Assembly: GCF_000970085.1 (NCBI RefSeq)
Contig: NZ_CP009506.1
Location: 1,240,001 to 1,304,000 of the forward strand
From: Methanosarcina siciliae T4/M
GTDB lineage: Archaea > Halobacteriota > Methanosarcinia > Methanosarcinales > Methanosarcinaceae
Direction: 5' to 3'
DNA: 64,000 nt
The number at the start of each line of letters is the position of its first letter. Position 1 is the stretch's first letter. A program made the position numbers and the translations under genes. Positions 46,441 through 54,876 of the stretch are shown here, piece by piece. A model generated the notes under the pieces. It did no database searches. It saw only the letters and a list, made by a program, of their open reading frames with translations, and was not told the DNA's origin.

Positions 46441-46928
46441 TTTTTATTCACCTCGTTCTGGATTTTTTCTGTAAATTCAACAAGGTTTTTATAAATTAAA
46501 TCTAATGAAATTATTTGCTGATAATAATATTCGATTATTTTGAGCAGTTCGTCAGAGCCCTCTTCGTTACTATTTTTACATCTCTCAATTATTGCCGGAA
46601 GCTCTTTAATCGCAGGGCTGATCATGACTTCAGTCTTGGATTTTACTGCGTTAATTGTCATTGTCAGCATATCTCTTTGAGCTGAGAAGTACAATTTTTT
46701 TGAACCAGCTTTCTTTGTTTTTTCCACCAATTTTATTCCACTAAGGAATTTCATTGCTGCACTAACTGATGAAAAACTATACCCGGTCATCGTAGAAAGC
46801 TCTTCTAAAGTTAGCGAACCCGGTTCAGAGTAAAGAATTGCTAATAATTTAGAACAAAGTTCATCGAGCCCCTGGGATTTTATCCCTTGATACACAAGAT
46901 ATTCAAACTCTTTTTTTACTGAATTCAT
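46437..46928 (-). CDS. GbsR/MarR-type transcriptional regulator
   Basis: 163 residues. Winged helix-turn-helix of the GbsR (COG1510) group: LTLEELSTMTGYSFSSVSAAMKFLSGIKLVEKTKKAGSKKLYF (about 38-80), followed by a long helical C-terminal half for dimerisation. As first gene of an operon with a CARDB protein and an ABC permease/ATPase pair, it most likely controls its own operon in response to an envelope or osmotic signal; the ligand is unknown. An 895-bp spacer separates it from divergent hsp20. Confidence 0.85.
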   Translation of the reverse strand: MNSVKKEFEYLVYQGIKSQGLDELCSKLLAILYSEPGSLTLEELSTMTGYSFSSVSAAMKFLSGIKLVEKTKKAGSKKLYFSAQRDMLTMTINAVKSKTEVMISPAIKELPAIIERCKNSNEEGSDELLKIIEYYYQQIISLDLIYKNLVEFTEKIQNEVNKK

Positions 46929-47410
46929 TTCAACTCCCTATTTACGGAATTTCCAGTAACTACTGGATATTGTAGAAATAGTAAATATATGCTTCGATTT
47001 TGAAAACTTTAACCAAAAAGTGCTTTTAACCAAAAAAGTGCTTTTGACCGGAGAGTCAATTTCATTTTTCGCGGTATCCAGTACCTGAAAATTCATGCAC
47101 TTGCCTGAAAATTAGACCTTTTCCTAAAAATAAGGCAACTCCCCCAGAAAATACCCTGGGACCAAGAACTTTAATTTTCAATGTTTTTGATCTGCCCTAA
47201 TTATTATGGAGAATCAACTGTCATCGATTAATAAGGTAAAGTGACATAACACAGTATTTAGTTCAAACTTCAGTTCCGGTTTTTCTCTTTACAGGGGGAA
47301 TTTGTTTAGTGAATTCTGAGGTTCCCTTCCACACGAAAAAGCCCATTCTGCCCGCTAATTATACGTTTCTCCTGAAAAAAATCCTGTTTTGAGAAAACTG
47401 AATACAGGCG
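46929..47410. other. Spacer upstream of the regulator operon
   Basis: No gene. A direct repeat AACCAAAAAGTGCTTTT occurs twice near 47010-47047 and could be part of the operator of the divergent minus-strand operon. Confidence 0.35.
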
Positions 47411-47501
47411 AACTAACAAAAAGTATAAATATAATGAATACTAACTATGTGTTAGTAACTGAGCAATACTAACAACCATACAGTAACCATAACATACTAA
47501 C
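47411..47501 (+). promoter_or_regulatory. TATA promoter embedded in a 28-bp-phased operator array
   Basis: TATA box TATAAATATA (47424-47433) with an A-rich BRE before it. TACTAAC motifs begin at 47439, 47467 and 47495, and a 6/7 match AACTAAC at 47411: four sites at exactly 28-bp intervals. The site at 47439 forms a palindrome with GTTAGTA (47451-47457) lying over the expected transcription start. This is the layout of a repressor-controlled promoter, facing hsp20 370 bp downstream. Binding protein unknown. Confidence 0.6.
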
Positions 47502-47823
47502 TGTGAGGTTAAACTCAGTTATCTGCCCAAAAAATCTGCGAACAGACTGAAGGTGAACCTGTACCACCTTTAAAAACGGATTTATTCCTCCACCGAGAAG
47601 ATGATGGGAGCTTGAAACTCTCATCCATCATGCCTGCAAGACCTGGGAAAGCAAAAGAAAAATCTCCACTCTCAAACCTCCATCCCTTGGCGAGGTTTCC
47701 ATGTCTTTCAGGCAGCCTCCTGAGGAAAAAGAAAAGGCGGCACTGTTCCGCACCTCCAGAACTACTTACAGATCAAGTTAGAGATCATCCAAGGAGAAAG
47801 ATCATCTAAGGAGAAATTAGTAC
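47502..47823 (+). promoter_or_regulatory. Long hsp20 leader with hairpin and duplicated ribosome binding site
   Basis: If the promoter at 47424 drives hsp20 the leader is about 370 nt. It has a hairpin formed by ATGATG near 47600 and CATCAT near 47626, around an inner GAG/CTC pairing. It ends in a 17-bp tandem duplication (47784-47800 and 47801-47817), each carrying AAGGAGAAA. A 65-codon open frame here has a composition unlike a protein and is not called. Confidence 0.4.
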
Positions 47824-48282
47824 ATGAAATTCCCAATTAAGAGACCATCCCGTGACGTGTACAGCTGGGACCCGTTTGATGAGATCAGAAGAATGCAGGA
47901 ACACATGGAACAGATGATGAGAACATTTCCTGCACTGGAAAGCAGATATGCAGGCGAGACCCTTGCCCCATTAACCGATGTCGCGGAAGAAGACAACAAA
48001 GTAATTGTTACAACCGACCTGCCGGGCATCGACAGAGAAAATGTCGAACTGAGCCTGAAGGAGAACTTCCTTGTAATCAGCGCATCCAAAGGAAAAGAAG
48101 AGGAAACCGAAAAGGAAGGCTATCTCAGAAAAGAGAGGTCTTTCATGCGCTACTACCGTGAAATTCCTCTGCCGGAAGGTGTAACCGAAGAAGGGGCAAC
48201 CGCCCAGCTCAAAAACGGCGTCTTAACCGTCACCATGCCAAAAACAAAAGTATTAACCGAAAAAAGAATCCAGATCGAGTGA
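47824..48282 (+). CDS. hsp20: Small heat-shock protein Hsp20
   Basis: 152 residues. Alpha-crystallin domain about 45-140: LAPLTDVAEEDNKVIVTTDLPG, NVELSLKENFLVISAS, FMRYYREIPLPEGV, and the hallmark AQLKNGVLTVTMPK (A-x-x-x-G-V-L-x-x-x-x-P). The N-terminal segment (SWDPFDEIRRMQEHMEQMM) and the C-terminal tail complete a normal oligomer-forming chaperone. GGAG of the second repeated ribosome binding site lies 9 nt before the ATG. Likely heat- or stress-induced through the phased operator array upstream. Confidence 0.95.
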   Translation: MKFPIKRPSRDVYSWDPFDEIRRMQEHMEQMMRTFPALESRYAGETLAPLTDVAEEDNKVIVTTDLPGIDRENVELSLKENFLVISASKGKEEETEKEGYLRKERSFMRYYREIPLPEGVTEEGATAQLKNGVLTVTMPKTKVLTEKRIQIE

Positions 48283-48345
48283 TCGGGACACTAACATAGC
48301 CAGATTCACTGCTAAGAGAACGGCTGCTTTAATCACCACAAAACG

Positions 48346-48516
48346 ATGAAAGCAATAAAACCAACAAAACCGATTAAACCTACACCGTTAGAGTCGATAA
48401 AACCGCAGAAACCCGATTTGCCGACAGGACCTGCAGGTTATCAAGCCTGCAGGCAAACCTTCATGACCAACCCATTAAATTTAAGTCCAGAATTGTATTC
48501 AGGTCGATTCCACTAA
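48346..48516 (+). CDS. Candidate 56-residue Lys/Pro-rich protein
   Basis: An ATG frame after hsp20 begins MKAIKPTKPIKPTPLESIKP and continues to a TAA at 48514-48516. The Lys-Pro repeats could be a low-complexity protein or just an artefact of A/C-rich DNA. No ribosome binding site. The frame crosses an 8-bp hairpin (CCTGCAGG at 48430-48437 and 48446-48453) that may instead be the hsp20 terminator. Weakly supported. Confidence 0.2.
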   Translation: MKAIKPTKPIKPTPLESIKPQKPDLPTGPAGYQACRQTFMTNPLNLSPELYSGRFH

Positions 48517-48869
48517 ACTGCGAATCAGCTAACAAGAGCAAAATCCACTAAAAAACGCCTGCCATAAAAACATCTTTCCTCCAACCATTTTTCCTCCACC
48601 ATTTTTTACCTCCAACCATTTACTGATTAACTTTTTCCTATTAACCTGACATCTTTTTTGACATAACCATGGAAAAACTCTAAAAGAGTGGCTTTTTTGT
48701 AATTTATTGTGAGTCTGAAAAGTAGAACCCGGAAATTGATATTGAAAAGAGGTTTGGAAGGGGGATCATAAAAGCAAGGTACAGGCTTGCAAAATCTCAA
48801 GCACCGGGAAAAAGAAACTTCAGGTTTTTTCCAGACCGTTCTTCTTCCGGAGCCTGGGCGTCTTCCGGG
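48517..48869. other. Gene-free spacer with pyrimidine repeats
   Basis: Repeated TTTCCTCCAACCATTTTTCCTCCACCATTT-like units (about 48575-48620, shown here only as a pattern). No gene. It separates hsp20 from the convergent MFS gene. Confidence 0.4.
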
Positions 48870-50090
48870 TCAGATTACTTTCTCCGGCTCCTCTACTTTT
48901 TTGATAACCACAAAACCCGCAAGGAGCATCAGCAGGGCGCAGGCGTAAAAGGGTGTTACAAAGGTAATATAGCCCGCAAGGAAACCTCCGAAGATAGGCC
49001 CGAAAGCCATTCCTGCTGCCTGTGCCGTTGTTATTATGCTGAGTCTTGAGCTTAAGGAAGAACCGTCCGAAAGATCAGCTGCAAGCGCCATTGCTGGCGT
49101 GTCTATTGCAGCTACGAGAAGCCCCTGAAAAGCCCGGAAAAGGATAAGCTGGCCTACGCTTACGATGTATCCCATCCCGACTACCAGCGGGACGCTCAGG
49201 AAAAGGCCTCCAACGATCAGTTTCTTCCTGCCTACCCGGTCCGAGAGGCTTCCTAGAGGCGCCTGGAAAAGCAGCCTTGCAAAAATGTAGGCTGAGACTG
49301 CAACTCCCAGGGAAAGCTCGGACGCTTCAAGCCTTACCTCATATTCGGGAAGAAGGGCAACTACCATCATTATCCCAACCATCATCATCAGCATGGCGCC
49401 TGCAAGGGAATAAATCGAAGCGTAGCTTTTTTTGCCACTTCTTTTTTCGGAAACCGGCTCAGGAGAGCCTCTAGTTTCTTTTACGAAAAAGGTCACAAGC
49501 CCCATACTTACCACTCCGAGCAGGGCGCAGAAATAAAATCCGGCATCAAAACCCCAGTACCTGGCTATTGCTCCCCCGACAACAGGCCCGAGTCCGAAAC
49601 CGACGCCTCTAATAGTTGTATATACTCCTACGGCTTTTCCCCGGGTCTCGGAAGTTGAGATATGCGTAACCATGGCGATAACCGCAGGTATGGTTGCCCC
49701 TACGGTAATCCCCTGCAGCAGCCGGATAAAAAGCAACTGCTCATAGCTCGTTACCTGTGAATAAAGGAAAGAAAAGAAAGTATACCCTATCAACCCGAAG
49801 AGGATGAAAGGTCTCCTGCGGTCAAACCTGTCCGAAAGCCTGCCCATAATAGGCTGCGTAAGGGCGCTGAAAAGCCCGAAAACCGTAATTACAAGCCCCG
49901 CTCTGGTAACAAGTGGAAGCCCGGAAAAAAAAGATGCCCCAAGGTCGGAGATATATAAAGGAATCAAAGCAACCAGCATCCCCGAACCCAGATCTTCGCA
50001 GAACCTGGAAAAGGAGAGGACATAGAGCTCATGATTAATATTGCTGAAAAATTCCGGAAACGCATTTCTCTGCAGGTTACAGGTGCTCAT
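48870..50090 (-). CDS. Major facilitator superfamily transporter
   Basis: 406 residues with twelve predicted helices in two six-helix halves. Motif A is present in both: GRLSDRFDRRRPFILFG (about 80-96) and GSLSDRVGRKKLIVGG (about 275-290). Motif-C-like GxGFGLGPVVGGAIARYWG (about 165-183) suggests a drug/proton antiporter-like (DHA1) subgroup. Substrate unknown. A cytoplasmic N-terminal segment of about 25 residues precedes the first helix. Monocistronic; the stop is close to a gene-free region shared with hsp20. Confidence 0.9.
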   Translation of the reverse strand: MSTCNLQRNAFPEFFSNINHELYVLSFSRFCEDLGSGMLVALIPLYISDLGASFFSGLPLVTRAGLVITVFGLFSALTQPIMGRLSDRFDRRRPFILFGLIGYTFFSFLYSQVTSYEQLLFIRLLQGITVGATIPAVIAMVTHISTSETRGKAVGVYTTIRGVGFGLGPVVGGAIARYWGFDAGFYFCALLGVVSMGLVTFFVKETRGSPEPVSEKRSGKKSYASIYSLAGAMLMMMVGIMMVVALLPEYEVRLEASELSLGVAVSAYIFARLLFQAPLGSLSDRVGRKKLIVGGLFLSVPLVVGMGYIVSVGQLILFRAFQGLLVAAIDTPAMALAADLSDGSSLSSRLSIITTAQAAGMAFGPIFGGFLAGYITFVTPFYACALLMLLAGFVVIKKVEEPEKVI

Positions 50091-50304
50091 GTTTCTTGCT
50101 CAACTCAACTTAAAAGTGAGAATTATCCAAAAAATAACAAATATCTTACACTATAAAACAATGTTGAAATCGTCTTGCTCAAACGTAATAAAGAAAATTT
50201 GAAAAGAAAAAAGACGGAAGAGAAAAAGATGAAATGAAGGAAGAATGAAAGAAAAATATGAAACGAAGAAAAGATGGAAATATTGGAAAATAACGAGAAA
50301 TAGA

Positions 50305-50369
50305 CAGACCTTAAAACCAGACCTTAAAACCAGACCTTAAAACCAGACCTTAAAACCAGACCTTAAAAA
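50305..50369. repeat. 13-bp tandem repeat
   Basis: Five copies of CAGACCTTAAAAC, the last varying at its final base, in the spacer between the MFS gene (its upstream side) and the end of the AMMECR1 gene. Confidence 0.95.
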
Positions 50370-50397
50370 ATTTCATAATTTGAGGTGTTCAGAAACC

Positions 50398-50997
50398 TCA
50401 AAACTTTTCTTCTATGACTTCTCCTCCGGGTTCCTTTTCCTTGAAGATCTGCCCTTCGAAGCAGTAGACTTCTGCTCCTTTGACCCAGGCGTCCGGAGAA
50501 AGGCCTGCTTTCATACATGTATGGCTCAGGAAATCTATGGAATCCATATCATTCTCAGGAGCGACCTGAGGAAGCAGCAGTCCCTGACAGTATCCCTGTT
50601 TTACGATAAGCCCGTGTTTTCCGATCTCTATTTTATCAGGAAGTTCTTTAGGAGGGGCATTGATCTTTTCAGGTTGAGTCAGGATTGTAACCTCGACAAT
50701 CAGGCTTTCCAGCTCTTCTCCCCCGACCGGAGGAAAACGAGGGTCGCGCACTGCCGCAGAGATTGCAGAGTCGATGATAGCCTGCTCAAGCGTAGAGTCA
50801 GGGTAAGGATGCCCTATACAGCCCCTCAACACTCCTTTTTCCGTTAGTGTGACGAAAACTCCCCTGTTTTCCCCGAAAACCGGCGGAAGATCTGTACCTG
50901 TATCCCGGGATCCGGGAACCCTGCCCCCCAGTAAAAGCGTTTCAATGGTTTTTCTTGCAAGCTTGACTGCAGCCCTGCCTTCTGTTTCTGTAAGCAT
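50398..50997 (-). CDS. AMMECR1-domain protein
   Basis: 199 residues, a single AMMECR1 domain: GVFVTLTEKGVLRGCIGHPYPD (about 47-68, containing the invariant LRGCIG), AAVRDPRFPPVGGEELESLIVEVTIL (about 83-108), and KHGLIVKQGYCQGLLLPQVA. The family is conserved in archaea and eukaryotes; its reaction is unknown, though the invariant Arg/Cys patch suggests a catalytic or binding site. Related proteins are often fused or linked to Memo and radical SAM proteins; no such neighbour is here. Confidence 0.92.
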   Translation of the reverse strand: MLTETEGRAAVKLARKTIETLLLGGRVPGSRDTGTDLPPVFGENRGVFVTLTEKGVLRGCIGHPYPDSTLEQAIIDSAISAAVRDPRFPPVGGEELESLIVEVTILTQPEKINAPPKELPDKIEIGKHGLIVKQGYCQGLLLPQVAPENDMDSIDFLSHTCMKAGLSPDAWVKGAEVYCFEGQIFKEKEPGGEVIEEKF

Positions 50998-51240
50998 GCT
51001 TGAACCAACACCTGTAAACTGCGTATAACCTATTAATTATGCCTTGAAGTCTCTCGGTTTGAAGCCTGTAAATGCCAGCCCGGGAATATCATCACAGGTT
51101 AGATGTGATTGGATACGAAAGCTGGTAAACAGTATGTTTATCGGAGCTGGTTAAAGTACATTTCTGGTATTGTCCGGATTCCTGCAGGAAATACCAGGCA
51201 AAATATTTTCTGACTGCCGGAACTTGCAGGAAATAAATCC

Positions 51241-52479
51241 TTAAAGCTTTTTAGCTTCCTGATATTTTATGTAGGCAGCCTTCAGAGATTCGACTCCCGG
51301 CAGCTTTTCTCCCGCAAGATAATCAATACAGGCTCCCCCACCTGTACTGATATGCGAGAAGCGGTGTTCAAGGCCGAGATGTGCAACCTCAACTGAGATG
51401 TGACCGCCGCCAATGATCGAGAAATCGGATTTCGTGGCAGCTTTTATAATTTCGTGAGTCCCGAGGGCAAAATCTTCAATCTCGGAAACTCCTGCAGGGC
51501 CGTTTAAGACAACGGTTTTGGAGTTCTGGATTTCATTTGTATAGTCCACAATAGTTTCGAGCCCGATATCATTAATAGGCAGAGAGTCGGAGTTAAGCTC
51601 GGATATATGAACTTCGACGCGTTCCTTGTTATCATTTAAGGCCACGTCTTTTGGAAGGCCGATCCTGTCTTCAAACTTCGCAAGCAATCCTCTTGCTTTT
51701 TCAATCTGGTTTTCGTAACCCTGAGATTTGATGAAATCCATGTTGACTTTCCCGATGTTTACTCCTGAAGCAGCAAGAGCAACATTTGCAACCACACCTG
51801 TAAGCAGCACCCTATCAGCCCCGCCACTTGTAAGGACATTTTCGGTCACTCTAAGAGAATCGTCTACCTTTGCCCCACCCAGCACGAAAATGCTTGGCCT
51901 TTCTCCTCCTTTTACTCCCCGATCCAGAGAAATAAGCTCTTTTTCCATTACTCTGCCCGCGCCTGACGGAAGGACCTCGGTAAAGCCTACAACCGAGAGA
52001 TGCGACCTGTGAGCTACTGCAAAGGCGTCGTTCAGGAAAATATCAACAAAAGGCGCCAGTTTTTTAACCATATAGGTATTGGCCTGCTCTGTGGGTGTTC
52101 TTTCAAGGCTCTCTTCCGAATAAAACCGGACGTTTTCAAGCATGATTACGTCCCCGTCTTCCATAGAAGCGATATGGGTTTTTGCAAATGTCCCGAAAAT
52201 GTCATCCACATAGGTAACTTGCTTACCCAGATATCTGGACAGCAGGTGGGCATGGGGTTTCATAGTAGTGAAATCTTTTTTCCCGGGTCTGCTCTGATGA
52301 GCGAGCAGAACGACTTTTGCGCTCTCGAGGTCTTTCAAGGTCGCAATGTGGCTTTTAATCCTCATATCATCCAAAATATGGCCCTGTGTGTCCATAGGAG
52401 AGTTCATGTCGACCCTTAAAAGAATCGTCTTTCCGCGTATGTCAAAGTCATCGATCGTAAGAAAGTTTCTGGAAGTCAT
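51241..52479 (-). CDS. pgk: Phosphoglycerate kinase
   Basis: Glycolysis/gluconeogenesis: interconverts 1,3-bisphosphoglycerate + ADP and 3-phosphoglycerate + ATP. 412 residues. Substrate site LLRVDMNSPMD (family RVDFNVP region), GDVIMLENVRFYSEE, FLNDAFAVAHRSHLSVVGF, nucleotide site VLGGAKVDDSLRV, and the C-terminal ISTGGGACIDYLAGEKLPG loop are all recognisable. Start: ATG 52479, fitting family N-termini (FLTIDDFDIRGKTILLR); GTG 52491 with AAGGTG upstream is the alternative. Monocistronic. Confidence 0.96.
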   Translation of the reverse strand: MTSRNFLTIDDFDIRGKTILLRVDMNSPMDTQGHILDDMRIKSHIATLKDLESAKVVLLAHQSRPGKKDFTTMKPHAHLLSRYLGKQVTYVDDIFGTFAKTHIASMEDGDVIMLENVRFYSEESLERTPTEQANTYMVKKLAPFVDIFLNDAFAVAHRSHLSVVGFTEVLPSGAGRVMEKELISLDRGVKGGERPSIFVLGGAKVDDSLRVTENVLTSGGADRVLLTGVVANVALAASGVNIGKVNMDFIKSQGYENQIEKARGLLAKFEDRIGLPKDVALNDNKERVEVHISELNSDSLPINDIGLETIVDYTNEIQNSKTVVLNGPAGVSEIEDFALGTHEIIKAATKSDFSIIGGGHISVEVAHLGLEHRFSHISTGGGACIDYLAGEKLPGVESLKAAYIKYQEAKKL

Positions 52480-52807
52480 TACCCTCAGCACACCTTTGTA
52501 AACGAGATTTTATATATATAGGAGAATAAAATCTGAAAGATAAAATATTTGAGAATCTTATTCTTTCAGTATTGGTTATCTTTGTCATGGAATTTTTTAC
52601 ATAAATAAGTTTGTTCCTGTTTGAGTCCCAAGAGATGGATTACCGATTTTATAAGAAAAGAAGGAAGAAAAAGGTCGTTCACATCGGATAAAAAATTTTA
52701 CTGATTGGATACCATTTTCAGGAAAAAGCTGTATTCTCAGGAGTACTGTAAAGAGTGATATCAGGATTACTACCCAAAAAACAAGGAAAATGAAGGAGCT
52801 AAAAATT

Positions 52808-53401
52808 GTGGCAGCCAAGGAAGAAAACTGCGGAAATTTTGAAGAGAGGGTCCAAAAACTGGTGGAGAACGGGTATGAGACCGTCGCAAGGGAAGCAATA
52901 GCCTGTACACGATGTCCTCTCCAGAAAAGTGCGACTAAAAGAGTTATAGGAAAAGGGTCCTGCAACCCTAAAGTAATGTTCATAGGAGAAGCTCCCGGAA
53001 AAACCGAAGACGAAACCGGAATACCTTTTACCGGAAGGGCAGGAAAAAAGCTGGACAAAATAATTGAGTATATGGGACTCTCGGAAGAAGACTGGTTCGT
53101 AGCAAATACCGTCAAATGCCGCCCTCCGGAAAACAGAAGGCCAAAAGCGAGTGAAATAGAATGCTGCAAACCCTTCCTTATTGCCCAGATAACCCTGCTT
53201 GACCCCGGAATTATAATCCTTCTAGGCAACACAGCTGAAAAGGCATATTGCCCGGAAAGAAAACTGGAATGGGGAGTTCCTGTAGAATATGAAGGAAGAA
53301 TGATCCTGAAACTCTACCACCCTGCAGCGCTAATTTATACGGCTTCGAAAATAGAAGTTCAGAAGGCTTTCATAGACAAAAACAGGGATCTGTGGAAGTA
53401 A
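52808..53401 (+). CDS. Family 4 uracil-DNA glycosylase (iron-sulfur type)
   Basis: 197 residues. Removes uracil from DNA during base-excision repair. Seen: cluster ligands CTRCPLQ (about 30-36), then CRPPENRRPKASEIECCKPF (about 98-117) supplying the later cysteines; the catalytic-water loop MFIGEAPGKTEDETGIPF (about 56-73); and YHPAALI near the C-terminus. Start: GTG 52808 has AAGGAGCT 7 nt upstream; ATG 52790 would place that box inside the gene and lacks one of its own. Divergent from pgk, so the 300-bp gap holds both promoters. Confidence 0.92.
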   Translation: MAAKEENCGNFEERVQKLVENGYETVAREAIACTRCPLQKSATKRVIGKGSCNPKVMFIGEAPGKTEDETGIPFTGRAGKKLDKIIEYMGLSEEDWFVANTVKCRPPENRRPKASEIECCKPFLIAQITLLDPGIIILLGNTAEKAYCPERKLEWGVPVEYEGRMILKLYHPAALIYTASKIEVQKAFIDKNRDLWK

Positions 53402-53564
53402 AAAAAGAAGAAACTGATAAAGAAGAGCAGTAAGATCAGGCAAAGAAGAATTCGAGAGAGGAAGGCAATAGAAAAAGTAGGAAGGGAAAGGGGAAGGTAC
53501 AGGTAGTAGGGGGTAAGCAGTAGGAGAAAGTGGAAAGTGTAAGCAGCAGGGAAAAGTGGTAGAG
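53402..53564. other. Purine-rich spacer after the glycosylase gene
   Basis: Strongly A/G-rich on the plus strand and grading into the 25-bp repeat. Open frames on the minus strand are Leu/Ser/Phe-rich artefacts of this bias. Confidence 0.6.
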
Positions 53565-53689
53565 GCGAGTGAGAGGGAAAGCAGAAGAGGCAAGTGAAAG
53601 GGAAAGCAGAAGAGGCAAGTGAAAGGGAAAGCAGAAGAAGCAAGTGAAAGGGAAAGCAGAAGAAGCAAGTGAAAGGGAAAGCTGGAGGA
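53565..53689. repeat. 25-bp tandem repeat
   Basis: Five head-to-tail copies of a purine-rich 25-bp unit (GCAAGTGAAAGGGAAAGCAG plus AAGAG/AAGAA); the first and last copies carry a few substitutions. Intergenic. Confidence 0.95.
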
Positions 53690-53764
53690 AATATAAAACG
53701 AAGTTATTGTTCATAAAATATAAATAAAACGATCCCGCAATTATTATTTGAATTTGTTCTATAC

Positions 53765-53774
53765 TTTTATATAG
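53765..53774 (+). promoter_or_regulatory. TATA box of the second Hsp20-like gene
   Basis: TTTTATATAG lies 25-34 bp before ATG 53799, so the transcript should begin at or a few bases before the start codon; a near-leaderless message is predicted. Confidence 0.6.
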
Positions 53775-53798
53775 CAGCCTGGGGGTACGAATATATCA

Positions 53799-54089
53799 AT
53801 GGTAAAGATGTCACCGGACGTATTTTCATGTTCGGACGATGAGGGGAATCTGGACATTGAAATCGATATGTTTGGGGTAAAGAAAGAAAATATCAAACTG
53901 AAAATGGTCGAGGAAGGCTTTTTTGTAAAAGCAAAAAGGGAAGAAACCGGGGTAGAGTATGTTGGGACTTATGCTTTCTGCTGCGCGGTCGTCCCTGAAA
54001 AAGCTGTTGCAAAATATGTTGATGGAAAACTCTATGTAAAAGTGCCTTACAGGGAAAGTACAGAGACCGTAGATGTTAAAATCCAGTAA
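53799..54089 (+). CDS. Small Hsp20/CS-fold protein
   Basis: 96 residues, essentially an isolated alpha-crystallin-like domain: DDEGNLDIEIDMFGVKKENI, EGFFVKAKREETGVEYVG and VAKYVDGKLYVKVPYR (the last is the degenerate A-x-x-x-G-x-L-x-x-x-x-P motif). It lacks the N-terminal arm needed for large oligomers, so it is closer to compact Hsp20-like proteins than to the classical Hsp20 at 47824. Start could also be ATG 53808. Followed by the twin ferredoxin genes on the same strand. Confidence 0.8.
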   Translation: MVKMSPDVFSCSDDEGNLDIEIDMFGVKKENIKLKMVEEGFFVKAKREETGVEYVGTYAFCCAVVPEKAVAKYVDGKLYVKVPYRESTETVDVKIQ

Positions 54090-54221
54090 AATCCTGTACG
54101 GAACCTGATTAATGAAGCTGGAAATTATCAATCGGCACTAATTTTTAGAGCAATTATTAGCAGTAATTAGCTCAGGAATTCAACTTTCTAATTTGTAAAA
54201 ACCAGATAAAATGGAGGAAGT

Positions 54222-54416
54222 ATGCATCCGGTAATCGACTATCACAAATGTAACGGCGCTCTCGCCTGCTATGAGGTCTGCCCTGCAGAAGTTTTTGACA
54301 TTAACGAGATCGATAATGTAAAAAAAGCCGCGGTAACTAACCCTGAAAATTGCATCGAGTGTGAGCAGTGTGTGGAAGCCTGCCCGGCAGAAGCTATCGA
54401 GCTTGTTGAGAGCTGA
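54222..54416 (+). CDS. Two-cluster ferredoxin, copy 1
   Basis: 64 residues. The second cluster motif is complete (Cys44, Cys47, Cys50, Cys54-Pro). In the first, Cys10, Cys16 and Cys20-Pro are present but the expected Cys at 13 is Ala, so a 3Fe-4S or a site-differentiated cluster is likely there. Acts as a soluble electron carrier. GGAGG lies upstream of the ATG. A homologue of identical length lies at 54612-54806, indicating tandem duplication. Confidence 0.92.
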   Translation: MHPVIDYHKCNGALACYEVCPAEVFDINEIDNVKKAAVTNPENCIECEQCVEACPAEAIELVES

Positions 54417-54611
54417 GTTCTAAGTCCCTTATTGTGATAAGATAAAGCAGAGGGATCAGACAACCGGTTAAAAAGTGAAGGAATAAAACAACTAAACAAC
54501 CGGTTAGAAAAGAAAGGAATAAAACAACGGCTAAAGCCTGAATTTCAGAAGGAAATCAAAATTCCAGAATAAATTAAACTCAATATATTGAGAATCCGGA
54601 AGAGATGGAAA

Positions 54612-54806
54612 ATGCACCCCAAAATTGACTACAATAAATGTGTTGGTTCACTTGAATGCTACGATGTATGTCCTGTGGAATTGTTTGACGCGGAAGAGAG
54701 AGAAGAAGGAAAAAGGGCAGTTGTGGCACGTCCTGAGGACTGCATCGAATGCGAACAATGCGTAGACGTCTGTCCGACCGACGCAATAGAACTTGTGGAT
54801 GATTGA
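54612..54806 (+). CDS. Two-cluster ferredoxin, copy 2
   Basis: 64 residues, colinear with the preceding ferredoxin (MHPKIDYNKCVGSLECYDVC against MHPVIDYHKCNGALACYEVC). Cys10, Cys16, Cys20 and Cys44, Cys47, Cys50, Cys54 are kept; position 13 is Ser. Start ATG 54612 was chosen by alignment to copy 1; the frame extends upstream to a weak start at 54588 that would add eight basic residues. Electron carrier, partner unknown. Confidence 0.92.
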   Translation: MHPKIDYNKCVGSLECYDVCPVELFDAEEREEGKRAVVARPEDCIECEQCVDVCPTDAIELVDD

Positions 54807-54876
54807 AAAGATTTTTAGAGGTAAGACTGGAAAAGGTTAGACCGAAAGAGGTAAGACTGTAATTATGAAGCATGTT

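Noticed and set aside
47612..47809. 65-codon open frame upstream of hsp20
   Set aside because: No ribosome binding site, no recognisable domain, and it spans hairpins of the probable hsp20 leader.
48430..48453. CCTGCAGG repeat as a recombination site
   Set aside because: Two 8-bp palindromes 8 bp apart are more simply a hairpin or terminator after hsp20; nothing nearby suggests a recombinase.
53565..53689. CRISPR-like array
   Set aside because: Units are directly adjacent with no spacers, are not palindromic, and no cas genes are in the window.
53330..53714. Three overlapping Leu/Ser/Phe-rich minus-strand frames
   Set aside because: They are reverse readings of the purine-rich 25-bp repeat tract; low complexity in all three frames.
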